Part shown: piece by piece, positions 1-8,989 of the stretch
Layout: the number at the start of each line of letters is the position of its first letter
Position numbering within the stretch: the first letter of the stretch is position 1
Assembly: GCA_036381175.1 (NCBI GenBank)
Contig: DASVDI010000034.1
Location: forward strand, 42,714 to 106,713
Source of the DNA: JAJUFS01 sp036381175
Lineage (GTDB): Bacteria; Pseudomonadota; Gammaproteobacteria; Natronospirales; JAJUFS01
Length of the DNA: 64,000 nt
Direction: 5' to 3'
The notes under the pieces: generated by a model
Told to the model about the DNA's origin: nothing
Database searches by the model: none
What the model saw: only the letters and a program-made list of their open reading frames with translations
Translations under genes and position numbers: made by a program

Positions 1-1117
1 TTTCATTCGTGCCTGCGCCGATGTCGTAAAGTTTCGCATCGCGCAGCAGGCGTCCGACCGGGTATTCGTTGATGTAGCCGTTGCCGCCGAGCGCCTGGAT
101 GGCTTCGAGCGACACCTGCACGGCGTTTTCAGAGGCGAGCAGCAGACAGGCGGCGGCATCCATGCGCACGGGTTCGCCGCGATCGAACTGTTCGGCGACG
201 CGATACGCGAACGCGCGGGCGCTTTGCAGCTTCGTGTACATGTCCGCCATCTTCGCCTGCATGAGTTCAAAGCAGCCGATCGGCTGGTCGAACTGCTTGC
301 GCTCATGCATGTACGGCAGCACGGCATCCAGTGCTGCCTGCATGATGCCGAGCGGTCCACCCGAGAGCACGAGACGCTCCGAATCGAGACCGCGCATCAG
401 GATGTAGACCGCGTGGTTCACTTCACCGAGAACATTTTCATCCGGGATTTCGCAATCCTCGAACACGAGTTCACAGGTGTTCGAGCCGCGCATGCCGAGC
501 TTGTCGAGCTTCTGCGCCGTGCGGAAACCCTTCATCCCCTTTTCGACGATGAAGGCGGTCATGCACTTCGAACCGCAATCCTTGCCGGCCGTGCGCATAT
601 ATACAATGAGTACGTCGGCTTCCGGACCGTTGGTGATCCACATCTTGTTGCCGTTGGCGATCCACTTGCCGTCTCTTTTTTCCGCGCGGCAGCTCATGGA
701 GCCCACGACATCGGAACCGGCGCCCGGCTCGGACATCGCGAGCGCGCCTTTCCACTCGCCCGAACACAGCTTCGGCAGGTATTTCTTCCGCTGCGCATCA
801 TTGCCGTTCAGGTAAAGATTGTTCAGGCAGAGATTGGAATGCGCGCCGTAGGAAAGGCCGACCGAGGCCGATGCGCGCGAGATTTCTTCCATGGCGACGA
901 TATGCGCGAGGTAGCCCATGTCCGCGCCGCCGAATTCCTCGGGGATGGTCATGCCAAGCAGGCCCATGTCGCCGAGTTTCGGCCATAGCGCCTGCGGGAA
1001 TTCATTCTTGCGGTCGAGCTCCTCCGCGAGCGGCGCAATCTCGGTCTCGGCAAAACGTCGCACGCTGTCGCGCAGCATGTCGAGGTCTTCGTTGATGTTC
1101 GTCCTGATGACGCTCAC
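1..1117 (-). CDS. ivd: Isovaleryl-CoA dehydrogenase (3' end outside window)
   Basis: FAD-dependent acyl-CoA dehydrogenase. It oxidises isovaleryl-CoA to 3-methylcrotonyl-CoA in leucine breakdown and passes electrons to ETF. My minus-strand translation shows the family pattern MSEPGAGSDV, then WITNGPEADV, then ALGGNGYINEYPVGRLLRD. The stretch SYGAHSNLC is characteristic of the isovaleryl-CoA branch rather than of short-chain or glutaryl enzymes. I chose a GTG start at 1117 because AAGGGAG lies 7-8 bases upstream and the alignment begins there. About 372 codons are visible and the gene runs off the left edge before its stop. Leucine dehydrogenase lies just upstream on the same strand, which supports a leucine-catabolic role. 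Confidence 0.85.
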   Translation of the reverse strand, partial: MSVIRTNINEDLDMLRDSVRRFAETEIAPLAEELDRKNEFPQALWPKLGDMGLLGMTIPEEFGGADMGYLAHIVAMEEISRASASVGLSYGAHSNLCLNNLYLNGNDAQRKKYLPKLCSGEWKGALAMSEPGAGSDVVGSMSCRAEKRDGKWIANGNKMWITNGPEADVLIVYMRTAGKDCGSKCMTAFIVEKGMKGFRTAQKLDKLGMRGSNTCELVFEDCEIPDENVLGEVNHAVYILMRGLDSERLVLSGGPLGIMQAALDAVLPYMHERKQFDQPIGCFELMQAKMADMYTKLQSARAFAYRVAEQFDRGEPVRMDAAACLLLASENAVQVSLEAIQALGGNGYINEYPVGRLLRDAKLYDIGAGTNE

Positions 1118-1195
1118 AGCGGTCTCCCTTCGGATTCAACAACACTCCAGGCCACGCATTGTATAAGGAGTCGGGGAGGCTGTCCGGTGGCCCGG

Positions 1196-1234
1196 AAAAG
1201 CGGAACCGCCGCGCGGAGAATCCGGGCGGCGGTT
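1196..1234 (-). terminator. Probable terminator after leucine dehydrogenase
   Basis: A 9-bp perfect inverted repeat (AACCGCCGC at 1204-1212 with GCGGCGGTT at 1226-1234) is followed on the minus strand by a short TTTT run at 1196-1199. The T-run is short, so termination may be only partial and the downstream acyl-CoA dehydrogenase could receive read-through. Confidence 0.45.
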
Positions 1235-1244
1235 TCGGGAGGGT

Positions 1245-2348
1245 CTAGCGGCCGCGGCCGCTGTAACGGTCGTTCTGCTGCTTGATGTGCGGCAGCTTGA
1301 CCTTGCCCATGCGGGCGATGCGCTCTTCGGCCATGCGATCAGCCGCCTTGTAGGTCGGGATGCTGTCGCGGTCGGCAACCTTGTAGATGTTCTCGATGAT
1401 GTCGTACACGCCGCTGACCATGCGGTAGGCCCGCTCCTGGTCGTAGCCTTGCAGTTCGACGTAGACATTCATCAGGCCACCGGCGTTGATTGCGTAATCC
1501 GGCGCATACAGGATGCCTTTCTTCTGCAGTTCATCACCGCACTCGTCGGTCGCGAGCTGGTTGTTGGCGGATCCCGCCACGATGTCGAACTTGAACTGCG
1601 GAATGGTCTTCTCGTTGACCGTCGCACCCAGCGCGCAGGGCACATAGACCCTGGCGTCGGTCGAGTAGATATCGTCGCCCTTGACGGCCTCGGCGCCCAT
1701 GTCCACGCACTGCTGCACGCGGTCCTGGTTGAGATCGGTCACGAACACCTTGGCGCCGGCTTCCGTCAGCGTCTTCACGATGTGAATGCCGACATGGCCC
1801 ACGCCCTGCACGGCGTAGCTCGCCTTCGACAGATCCGTGTGACCGTATTTTTTCTGCAGCGACGCCTTGATGCCCTGCACCGTGCCGTAGGCCGTGAACG
1901 GGGAAGGATCGCCGCCGCCGCCATGGACTGGATGCACGCCGACGACGTGATCGGTTTCCATGTGGATGTAATCCATGATCTCGACGCTGGTGTTGACGTC
2001 TTCAGCCGTGATGTAGCGGCCGTTCAGCGACTCGATGAAGCGGCCGAAGGAGCGGAAGAACGCTTCCGCTTCCGTCTTGTCCTTGAGCGGATCGCCGATG
2101 ATGACGGACTTGCCGCCGCCCAGGTTCAGGCCGGAAACCGCAGCCTTGTACGTCATTCCGCGCGAAAGGCGCAGCACGTCGTTGAGCGCCTCGGCTTCGG
2201 ATTTGTAGGGCCACATGCGGCAGCCGCCCAGCGCGGGGCCGAGCACAGTGTTGTGAATGGCCACGATGGCCTTCAGTCCGGTGTCCTTGCTGTGGAAAAA
2301 GACGACCTCTTCGTGCCCCACTTTATCCAGGGTGGCGAAAAGCTCCAT
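1245..2348 (-). CDS. bcd: Leucine dehydrogenase (Glu/Leu/Phe/Val dehydrogenase family)
   Basis: NAD-dependent oxidative deaminase that converts leucine, valine or isoleucine to the branched 2-oxoacid; 367 residues, the usual leucine dehydrogenase length. Visible motifs are LGPALGGCRMWPY near residue 36, the catalytic lysines K68 and K80 (GGGKSVI) at the same numbers as in Bacillus leucine dehydrogenase, and a Rossmann GVGHVG at 182-187 followed by VFVTDLN, which suits NAD. The start at 2348 has a strong GAGGAGG site. It is divergent from icmF and upstream of isovaleryl-CoA dehydrogenase, so it probably starts branched-chain amino acid catabolism. Valine or phenylalanine preference cannot be excluded from sequence alone. 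Confidence 0.9.
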   Translation of the reverse strand: MELFATLDKVGHEEVVFFHSKDTGLKAIVAIHNTVLGPALGGCRMWPYKSEAEALNDVLRLSRGMTYKAAVSGLNLGGGKSVIIGDPLKDKTEAEAFFRSFGRFIESLNGRYITAEDVNTSVEIMDYIHMETDHVVGVHPVHGGGGDPSPFTAYGTVQGIKASLQKKYGHTDLSKASYAVQGVGHVGIHIVKTLTEAGAKVFVTDLNQDRVQQCVDMGAEAVKGDDIYSTDARVYVPCALGATVNEKTIPQFKFDIVAGSANNQLATDECGDELQKKGILYAPDYAINAGGLMNVYVELQGYDQERAYRMVSGVYDIIENIYKVADRDSIPTYKAADRMAEERIARMGKVKLPHIKQQNDRYSGRGR

Positions 2349-2528
2349 AAATCCTCCTCGACGGATTGGTGTTCGGCCCCCGCGGATTTGTTGAAAAAGC
2401 GGGGTTGTGCGCGGACCGGACGGCGAATTTGAAGCGGTCCGGTGCGCATCGGGGGGCGAATTATAGACGTATCGCCGTCGCGGAGCACAGAAATTTGCCC
2501 CTGCGCGGCAGCCTACCGTGGCGCCGGG

Positions 2529-2559
2529 ATGACGGCGGGCTTGCCGCAGGCGGTATAAT
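2529..2559 (+). promoter_or_regulatory. Candidate promoter of icmF
   Basis: In the 245-bp divergent space between leucine dehydrogenase and icmF there is a perfect -10 box TATAAT (2554-2559). A weak -35 (ATGACG, 2529-2534) sits 19 bp upstream. The icmF start is 35 bp downstream. The same string GTATAATTGACCG recurs at the guaB promoter. Confidence 0.45.
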
Positions 2560-2593
2560 TGACCGCTTTCGCATTGATATTCAGAGGTAACTC

Positions 2594-5500
2594 ATGCCGA
2601 CCGCCGCCAGGAACATGCAGCCCGACGCGAATCGCGCCGTTGACCGGCCGCTGCGTTTCATCACCGCTGCCTCGCTGTTCGACGGCCACGATGCCGCGAT
2701 CAATCTCATCCGCCGCCTGCTCCAGCAGCATGGCGCGGAGGTGATTCATCTGGGCCACAACCGCTCCGTGCGCGAGATCGTGCGTGCGGCGTTGCAGGAA
2801 GATGCCGATGCGATCGCCGTGAGTTCCTACCAGGGCGGGCACAACGAATATTTCGCCTACATGGTCGACATGCTGAAAGAGGAAGGCGCCGAGCACATTC
2901 GCGTCATCGTCGGCGGCGGCGGCACGATCGCGCCGCACGAGATCGAGGTGCTGGAAAAACACGGTGTCGAGAAGATCTACACGCCGCATGACGGCATGGA
3001 AATGGGCTTGAACGGCATGATCGAGGACGTGTTCAAGCGTGTTCGCGCCTGGAAAAAGCCGGAAATTGACGGCAAGGGCGCGCGGCCCGGCGATCATCAG
3101 GCCATCGGCCAGACCATCTCGAACCTGGAACTGGCGGATGAAGACGACGAGCGCATCGAGAAACTCCGCAAGACCTGGAAAGCGACGACGAACCAGCCGC
3201 CGGTTGTCGGCCTGACCGGCACGGGCGGCGCCGGCAAGTCCAGCCTCACCGACGAACTGCTGAACCGGTTCCGCCGGCATTATCCGGACCTCAAGATCGC
3301 CGTATTGGCTGTTGACCCGACGCGCCGGCGCACCGGTGGCGCCTTGCTCGGCGATCGCATTCGCATGAATTCACTGGATGATGACGCCATCTACATGCGC
3401 TCGATCGCCACGCGCCGCCAGCATCTGGCGACCAGCGTCGTGCTCGCCGACACCATTCAATATCTCCGGTATTGCGGCTTCGGCCTGATCCTGGTCGAGA
3501 CGGCGGGCATCGGTCAGTCGGATACCGAAGTCGTCGATCTCGTCGAGTTCTCCTGTTACGTGATGACCTCGGATTATGGTGCGGCCAGTCAGCTCGAGAA
3601 GATCGACATGCTGGATTTTGCCGATCTCGTCGTTATCAACAAGTTCGAAAAGCGCGGCGCGAAGGACGCGCTGCGCGACGTGAAGAAACAGTGGAAGCGT
3701 AATCGACTGAAGTTCGATCTGCCGGACGACAAGGTGCCGGTGTATCCGACCATCGCGAGCCAGTTCAACGATCCAGGCGTGAATCGCATGTTCAAGGGCC
3801 TGGTCGACGCGATGACCGCAAAGCTCGAATTGCCGGTGGACGCATGGAAGCTGGACGACGACTTCCCGGAAGTGGCGCTGGAAAAACACGCGCTGATACC
3901 CGGCAATCGTGAGCGTTACCTTGCAGAAATCGCCGAGCAGGGCCGGCGCCAGCACGGTCGCATTCGCGAGCAGGCGGAAGCGGCGTCGCTCGCGCATTCC
4001 TGCTACCAGGCATTGAACGCCTTGAACGATGCGTCGCTGCCCGAACCGTTGCAGCCGTATCCGCAGTCCGCGCTCACCGAAGGCGATGATAATTCCCTGC
4101 GCACCTTGCGCCAGCGTTACAACGCGGCGCTCGATGACGTTTCAGCCGAAGGCCTGCAGCAGTTGCGCGACTGGCCGGAGGTCGCGAACGGCGCGCGCAG
4201 CGAGCAATATTCGTACACGGTGCGCGGGAAGGAAATCACCGGCGACAACTACAGCGAATCATTGTCGCACCTGCAGGTTCCGAAACTCGGCATTCCGCGA
4301 TTCAGTGACTGGGGCGACATTCTTCGCTGGCGCATGGAAGAAAACCTGCCGGGACATTATCCGTACACGGCCGGCGTCTATCCGTATCGTCGTGCGGGTG
4401 AAGATCCGGCGCGCATGTTTGCGGGCGAAGGCACGCCGGAGCGCACGAATCGTCGCTTTCATTACGTCTCGCACGGCTTGCCGGCGGCACGTCTTTCAAC
4501 GGCGTTCGATTCCGTCACGCTGTACGGCGAAGATCCTGATCCGCGTCCGGATATTTACGGTCGCATCGGCAATTCCGGCGTCTCGATCGCCTCTGTCGAT
4601 GACATGAAGAAGCTGTATTCCGGGTTTGATCTCAGTGCACCGACGACCTCCGTATCCATGACCATCAACGGTCCGGCGCCGATGATTCTCGCGATGTTCA
4701 TGAACGCCGCGATTGACCAGAAGGTCGAGGCGCACTTGCGTGAAACCGGCAAGTGGGAAGCCGCGGAGGAAAAGATTCGCGAGATGTACGGCGACGGATT
4801 GCGACCCCAATACAACCGCGATCTGCCGGAAGGGCATGACGGTCTCGGATTGGGACTGCTCGGTGTTTCCGGCGACAAGGTTGTCGATTCGGAAACCTAC
4901 GCGAAGATCAAGGCAGAAGTGCTCTCGACAGTGCGCGGTACTGTGCAGGCGGACATTCTCAAGGAAGACCAGGCGCAGAACACCTGCATCTTCTCGACGG
5001 ACTTTGCGCTTCGCATGATGGGCGACGTGCAGCAGTACTTCATCGATAACACCGTGCGGAATTTCTATTCCGTGTCGATCTCGGGTTATCACATTGCCGA
5101 AGCCGGTGCGAATCCGATCTCGCAACTTGCATTCACGCTCGCCAACGGCTTCACGCTGCTTGAGTATTATCTTGCGCGCGGTATGAACGTCGATGAGTTC
5201 GCGCCGAACTTCTCGTTCTTCTTCTCGAATGGCATGGATCCCGAGTACGCGGTGATCGGTCGCGTCGCGCGCCGCATCTGGGCGCGTGCCTTGCGCGATC
5301 TCTACGATGCGGGACCGCGAGCGCAGATGCTGAAATACCACATTCAGACGTCGGGACGTTCATTGCACGCGCAGGAGATCCAGTTCAACGACATTCGCAC
5401 GACGCTGCAGGCGCTCTATGCGCTGTACGACAACTGCAACAGCCTGCATACGAACGCCTACGACGAGGCGATCACCACACCGACGGAAGAATCGGTACGA

Positions 5501-6028
5501 CGTGCGCTCGCGATCCAGCTCATCATCAACAAGGAGCTCGGCCTCAACAAGAACGAGAATCCGATCCAGGGCTCGTTCATCATCGAGGAGCTGACTGATC
5601 TCGTCGAAGAAGCCGTATATAAAGAGTTCGAACGCATCAGCGAACGCGGCGGCGTGCTCGGTGCGATGGAAACCATGTACCAGCGCGGCAAGATCCAGGA
5701 AGAGTCGCTGTATTACGAGGCGAAGAAGCACGATGGCTCGCTGCCGATCGTTGGCGTGAATACCTTCCGCGGCCGCGAGGAAGACACCGAAGAGCCGGAA
5801 CTCATTCGCTCCACGGAAGAAGAAAAACAGGCGCAGATCGATGGTGTCGATCATTTGCGGCGACACAATGCCGCCGCCGCAGAACAGGCGCTCACGAAAT
5901 TGCAGTCGGTTGCATCAGGCGGCGGAAATCTTTTTGCCGAATTGATGGAGGCGGTCAAGGTGTGTTCACTCGGACAGATTTCGCAGGCGCTGTACGAAGT
6001 CGGCGGGCGCTATCGTCGGAATATGTAA
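2594..6028 (+). CDS. icmF: Fused isobutyryl-CoA mutase / G-protein chaperone IcmF
   Basis: Adenosylcobalamin-dependent carbon-skeleton mutase that interconverts isobutyryl-CoA and n-butyryl-CoA, with its own GTPase chaperone built in; 1144 residues. An N-terminal B12-binding domain (about 20-150) carries DGHDAA at 30-35, with His32 as the lower axial ligand, then SSY at 77-79 and a GGGG loop at 107-110. A MeaB-like GTPase follows, with P-loop GLTGTGGAGKSS at 206-217, then VETAGIGQSD and INKFEKRG. The mutase barrel fills the C-terminal half. Gln795, in AQNTCIF, takes the place of the methylmalonyl-CoA mutase arginine, as expected for Icm rather than Mcm. The start has AGAGG upstream; a rho-independent terminator follows. 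Homologues also convert isovaleryl-CoA to pivalyl-CoA. Confidence 0.93.
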   Translation: MPTAARNMQPDANRAVDRPLRFITAASLFDGHDAAINLIRRLLQQHGAEVIHLGHNRSVREIVRAALQEDADAIAVSSYQGGHNEYFAYMVDMLKEEGAEHIRVIVGGGGTIAPHEIEVLEKHGVEKIYTPHDGMEMGLNGMIEDVFKRVRAWKKPEIDGKGARPGDHQAIGQTISNLELADEDDERIEKLRKTWKATTNQPPVVGLTGTGGAGKSSLTDELLNRFRRHYPDLKIAVLAVDPTRRRTGGALLGDRIRMNSLDDDAIYMRSIATRRQHLATSVVLADTIQYLRYCGFGLILVETAGIGQSDTEVVDLVEFSCYVMTSDYGAASQLEKIDMLDFADLVVINKFEKRGAKDALRDVKKQWKRNRLKFDLPDDKVPVYPTIASQFNDPGVNRMFKGLVDAMTAKLELPVDAWKLDDDFPEVALEKHALIPGNRERYLAEIAEQGRRQHGRIREQAEAASLAHSCYQALNALNDASLPEPLQPYPQSALTEGDDNSLRTLRQRYNAALDDVSAEGLQQLRDWPEVANGARSEQYSYTVRGKEITGDNYSESLSHLQVPKLGIPRFSDWGDILRWRMEENLPGHYPYTAGVYPYRRAGEDPARMFAGEGTPERTNRRFHYVSHGLPAARLSTAFDSVTLYGEDPDPRPDIYGRIGNSGVSIASVDDMKKLYSGFDLSAPTTSVSMTINGPAPMILAMFMNAAIDQKVEAHLRETGKWEAAEEKIREMYGDGLRPQYNRDLPEGHDGLGLGLLGVSGDKVVDSETYAKIKAEVLSTVRGTVQADILKEDQAQNTCIFSTDFALRMMGDVQQYFIDNTVRNFYSVSISGYHIAEAGANPISQLAFTLANGFTLLEYYLARGMNVDEFAPNFSFFFSNGMDPEYAVIGRVARRIWARALRDLYDAGPRAQMLKYHIQTSGRSLHAQEIQFNDIRTTLQALYALYDNCNSLHTNAYDEAITTPTEESVRRALAIQLIINKELGLNKNENPIQGSFIIEELTDLVEEAVYKEFERISERGGVLGAMETMYQRGKIQEESLYYEAKKHDGSLPIVGVNTFRGREEDTEEPELIRSTEEEKQAQIDGVDHLRRHNAAAAEQALTKLQSVASGGGNLFAELMEAVKVCSLGQISQALYEVGGRYRRNM

Positions 6029-6046
6029 AGCATTCGATGCACGAAG

Positions 6047-6070
6047 AACCCGCCGTAAGGCGGGTTTTTT
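6047..6070 (+). terminator. Rho-independent terminator of icmF
   Basis: Stem AACCCGCC (6047-6054), loop GTAA, stem GGCGGGTT running into six T residues that end at 6070. It starts 18 bp after the icmF stop. The remaining 220 bp to the next gene hold a TTGACA at 6193-6198 but no well-spaced -10. Confidence 0.9.
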
Positions 6071-6293
6071 ACAGATATTTCCCGGCTATTCGTATCATCT
6101 GGGCGCAGGAGACAAACAGGAACAAAATTGATGGCATCGAGTCCAAAATGCTGATATGAAAGGAAATAACTCACACCGGCCTCGCTTTTCTTTTGACATT
6201 TTCTTTGCTAGATTCGGTCCCTTCGCTGTGCACGCACAGTGGCACGCTTTTGCTGAATCCTTACAGTAACCACGAAGATTTCAAGGTAACGAC

Positions 6294-7094
6294 ATGCCCA
6301 AGCTACTCAACAAGAAGCTGATCGTGGCCGCGTCCTGGTTCTCCCTCCTGGGTGCCGGCGCCATGGTCCACGCGGCTCAGCAAGCAGCTCCCGCGGATGT
6401 CCTGAAAACCACCATGCAAACGCAGCAGACGACGCAAAACGCGTCGGCACGTTCGCAGGACCAGGTGAACAGGATCAGCGAGGAGACTCAAGCGCTTCTG
6501 ACGGAATACCTCACAGTCACGCAGCAGACGGATCGTCTCAGTGTTTACAACCAGCAGATCGAAAAGCTGATTCGTGACCAGGAAGAAGAAAAGATTTCCA
6601 TCCGCCAACAGTTGCAGGATGTGGAAGTGGTGGAGAAGGAAATTCTGCCGTTCATGATCCGGATGGTCGACAACCTCGCGACCTTTGTGAAGCTGGACAT
6701 GCCATTCCTTCCCGAAGAGCGTCGCAATCGTGTGCTTGACCTCCAGTCGATGATGGATCAGTCCAATGTGACGGTGTCGGAAAAATACCGCCGCGTCATG
6801 GAGGCTTACCAGATCGAAACCGAATACGGACGCACGATCGAGGCATATCGCGGCGAACTGGGTGAGGGCGAGAATGTTCGCACCGTCGATTTCCTCCGCG
6901 TCGGCCGCGTGCTGCTGGCTTACCAGACCATCGATCGCCAGGAAACCGGTTTCTGGAACAAGGCAACCGGACAATGGGAAATCCTGCCGGACAGCTACCG
7001 CAGTTCGATCGAAGATGGTCTGCGCATCGCCCGCAAGCAGATGGCGCCTGATCTCATGAAGCTTCCCGTTTCCGCACCGGAGCTCGCGCAATGA
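6294..7094 (+). CDS. DUF3450 periplasmic protein of a TonB system
   Basis: 266 residues, with a cleavable signal peptide (hydrophobic stretch to about residue 27, ending MVHAA). A long glutamine/glutamate-rich coiled coil covers about 40-125, and a conserved C-terminal part contains TGFWNKATGQWEILPDSYR. This is the DUF3450 family, found as the first gene of extended TonB2-type operons in marine and xanthomonad gammaproteobacteria. The molecular role is not established; it is presumably a periplasmic partner of the ExbB that follows. The stop overlaps the start of the next gene (ATGA), so the two are translationally coupled. Confidence 0.85.
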   Translation: MPKLLNKKLIVAASWFSLLGAGAMVHAAQQAAPADVLKTTMQTQQTTQNASARSQDQVNRISEETQALLTEYLTVTQQTDRLSVYNQQIEKLIRDQEEEKISIRQQLQDVEVVEKEILPFMIRMVDNLATFVKLDMPFLPEERRNRVLDLQSMMDQSNVTVSEKYRRVMEAYQIETEYGRTIEAYRGELGEGENVRTVDFLRVGRVLLAYQTIDRQETGFWNKATGQWEILPDSYRSSIEDGLRIARKQMAPDLMKLPVSAPELAQ

Positions 7095-8458
7095 AGAAGA
7101 TTATCTACAGCGCCCTGATCGCGGCGCTCATCGGAACCGGTTCCGTCCACGCGGGCGAGCAGCCGGCAGCCACTCAGCCAAGCGATCTTGACCAGTTGCT
7201 TGAACAGGTTCGCCGCGCCAGCCGCGAGGCAAGTGCTCTCAATCAACGGCGCGAACAGGAGTTCCGCCAGGCACGGGATCAGCAGCGTCAGTTGCTGGAG
7301 CAGGCCAAGGCCGAACTCGCCGCAGAAGAGCAGCGCAGCGACCGTTTGCGCCAGACCTTCGATGCGAACGAACAGGAACTCACCCAGTTGACGGAAACCT
7401 TGCGCACGCGCATGGGCAACCTCGGTGAAGTCTTCGGCGTCGTTCGCCAGATGGCGGGCAACGCCAAGACCATCGTCGATAATTCACTGGTTTCCGCGCA
7501 GATCGAAAACCGCGGTGAAATTCTTTCCAAGCTCGCCCAATCAAAGGCGCTGCCGACGATCGACGAACTCGAAGCGCTGACCAACGTCTATCTCGAAGAG
7601 ATGGTCAAGGGAGGCAAGGTCGTGCGTTTCACCGATACGGTCGTCAACGAAGACGGCACGCCGGTGGAACAAGACGTGGTTCGTGTTGGCGTATTCAACG
7701 CGATCAATAATGAAGGTTTCCTGCGCTACCTCCCGGAAACCCATTCGCTGGTCGAACTGGCGCGCCAGCCGGCGGGCCGCTTCCTCGATATGGCTGAAGA
7801 ACTGTTCGCGGCGGAACCGGGTACTGGCCCGGTCGCAATGGCAATCGATCCGACGCAAGGCCAGTTGCTCGGTGCGTTGGTGATGGCGCCGTCCTTCATG
7901 GAACGCGTCGACCAGGGCGGTCTCATCGGCTACATCACGCTGGCGCTGGGCGCCTTCGGCCTGCTGATCGCCCTGCAGCGCCTGATCTACCTGTTCAACG
8001 TAAATCGCAAGGTGAAGGCGCAGCTCGAATCCGGCAAGCCCAATCCGGACAACGCGCTCGGCCGGGTTCTCAGCGTTTACAACGAGAACAAGGGCGACGA
8101 CATCGAGACGCTGGAGCTGAAACTCGACGAGGCGATCCTCAAGGAAACGCCGCAGCTCGAGAAATGGCAGAGCGCTTTGAAGATTCTTGCTGCCGTTGCC
8201 CCGCTGATGGGCCTGCTCGGTACCGTGACGGGCATGATCGTGACCTTCCAGTCGATCACGCTGTTCGGTACCGGCGATCCGAAGCTGATGGCCGGCGGTA
8301 TTTCGCAGGCGCTGGTCACCACCGTTCAAGGCCTCGTTGTCGCCATCCCGATGGTGTTGTTGCACGCTGTCGTCTCGTCGCGCAGCCGTGAAATCGTGCA
8401 GATCATCGAGGAGCAGAGTGCGGGCATCATCGCCGCGCACGCGGAAAAGCAGAAATGA
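7091..8458 (+). CDS. MotA/TolQ/ExbB proton-channel protein with periplasmic extension
   Basis: 455 residues, much longer than a plain ExbB (about 240). A signal peptide (MKKIIYSALIAALIGTGSVHA) leads into a coiled-coil periplasmic region of about 200 residues. This is followed by a first membrane segment near 280-300 and the canonical ExbB/TolQ pair: APLMGLLGTVTGMIVTF, then ALVTTVQGLVVAIPMVLL. It is the long ExbB type of TonB2-like systems and is proposed to form the proton channel that energises TonB. It overlaps both neighbours by 4 bp, so expression should be tightly coupled. Confidence 0.88.
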   Translation: MKKIIYSALIAALIGTGSVHAGEQPAATQPSDLDQLLEQVRRASREASALNQRREQEFRQARDQQRQLLEQAKAELAAEEQRSDRLRQTFDANEQELTQLTETLRTRMGNLGEVFGVVRQMAGNAKTIVDNSLVSAQIENRGEILSKLAQSKALPTIDELEALTNVYLEEMVKGGKVVRFTDTVVNEDGTPVEQDVVRVGVFNAINNEGFLRYLPETHSLVELARQPAGRFLDMAEELFAAEPGTGPVAMAIDPTQGQLLGALVMAPSFMERVDQGGLIGYITLALGAFGLLIALQRLIYLFNVNRKVKAQLESGKPNPDNALGRVLSVYNENKGDDIETLELKLDEAILKETPQLEKWQSALKILAAVAPLMGLLGTVTGMIVTFQSITLFGTGDPKLMAGGISQALVTTVQGLVVAIPMVLLHAVVSSRSREIVQIIEEQSAGIIAAHAEKQK

Positions 8459-8979
8459 TCTGGCTTGTTGAAACTTTCAACGGCATCCGCGAGTTCTTCG
8501 AGGCCGGGGGACCGATCCTCTATTGGGTGTTGGTCATCACCATCCTGATGTGGACCTTCATCATCGAACGGCTTTGGTACTTCAAAGCCGTTCACCCCCG
8601 TCACGTGCAGAAAGCCCTTGACACGTGGAACAGTCGCAGCGACCAGGAAAGCTGGTATGCCAAGCGGGTGCGCGAAAAGCTGATCTCGGAGATTTCCGTG
8701 GAAGCCAATCGCTACATCTTCCTGACCAAGTCGTTGATCGCGGTGCTGCCGTTGGTCGGCCTGCTTGGCACGGTCACCGGCATGGTCCTGGTGTTCGACG
8801 TCATGGCTGTGCTTGGCACGGGTAATGCCAGGGAGATGGCGGGCGGTGTATCCGCCGCCACCCTGCCAACGATGGCTGGCATGGTTGCTGCGCTGTCAGG
8901 ACTGTATTTCGGTAGCGCACTGGACAACCGGGCCAAGGTCGAAGTCGAAAAGGTGGAAGACGCATTGCGTCATTTCTGA
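8455..8979 (+). CDS. exbB: ExbB-type proton channel protein (second copy)
   Basis: 174 residues, the short form of the MotA/TolQ/ExbB family. Three membrane segments are visible: GPILYWVLVITILMWTFII near the N-terminus, LPLVGLLGTVTGMVLVFDVM, and LPTMAGMVAALSGLYFGSAL. It starts with the ATGA overlap of the preceding long ExbB. Having one long and one short ExbB in the operon is the TTPR/TonB2 arrangement known from Vibrio and Shewanella-like bacteria. Confidence 0.9.
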   Translation: MIWLVETFNGIREFFEAGGPILYWVLVITILMWTFIIERLWYFKAVHPRHVQKALDTWNSRSDQESWYAKRVREKLISEISVEANRYIFLTKSLIAVLPLVGLLGTVTGMVLVFDVMAVLGTGNAREMAGGVSAATLPTMAGMVAALSGLYFGSALDNRAKVEVEKVEDALRHF

Positions 8980-8989
8980 ACGGTGACTC

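Noticed and set aside
471..986. Several open frames on both strands inside the first kilobase
   Set aside because: The minus-strand frame from 1117 encodes a full-quality acyl-CoA dehydrogenase across the interval; the others are its shadows with arginine-rich, low-complexity translations.
1287..2432. A 381-codon plus-strand frame opposite leucine dehydrogenase
   Set aside because: It is an antisense frame of a GC-rich gene: His/Val/Asp-rich, without a domain or ribosome-binding site, and it would cross the divergent promoter region.
6193..6198. TTGACA as -35 of the TonB operon
   Set aside because: No -10-like hexamer lies 16-18 bp downstream; the TAGATT nearby is only 10 bp away, so no promoter is claimed.
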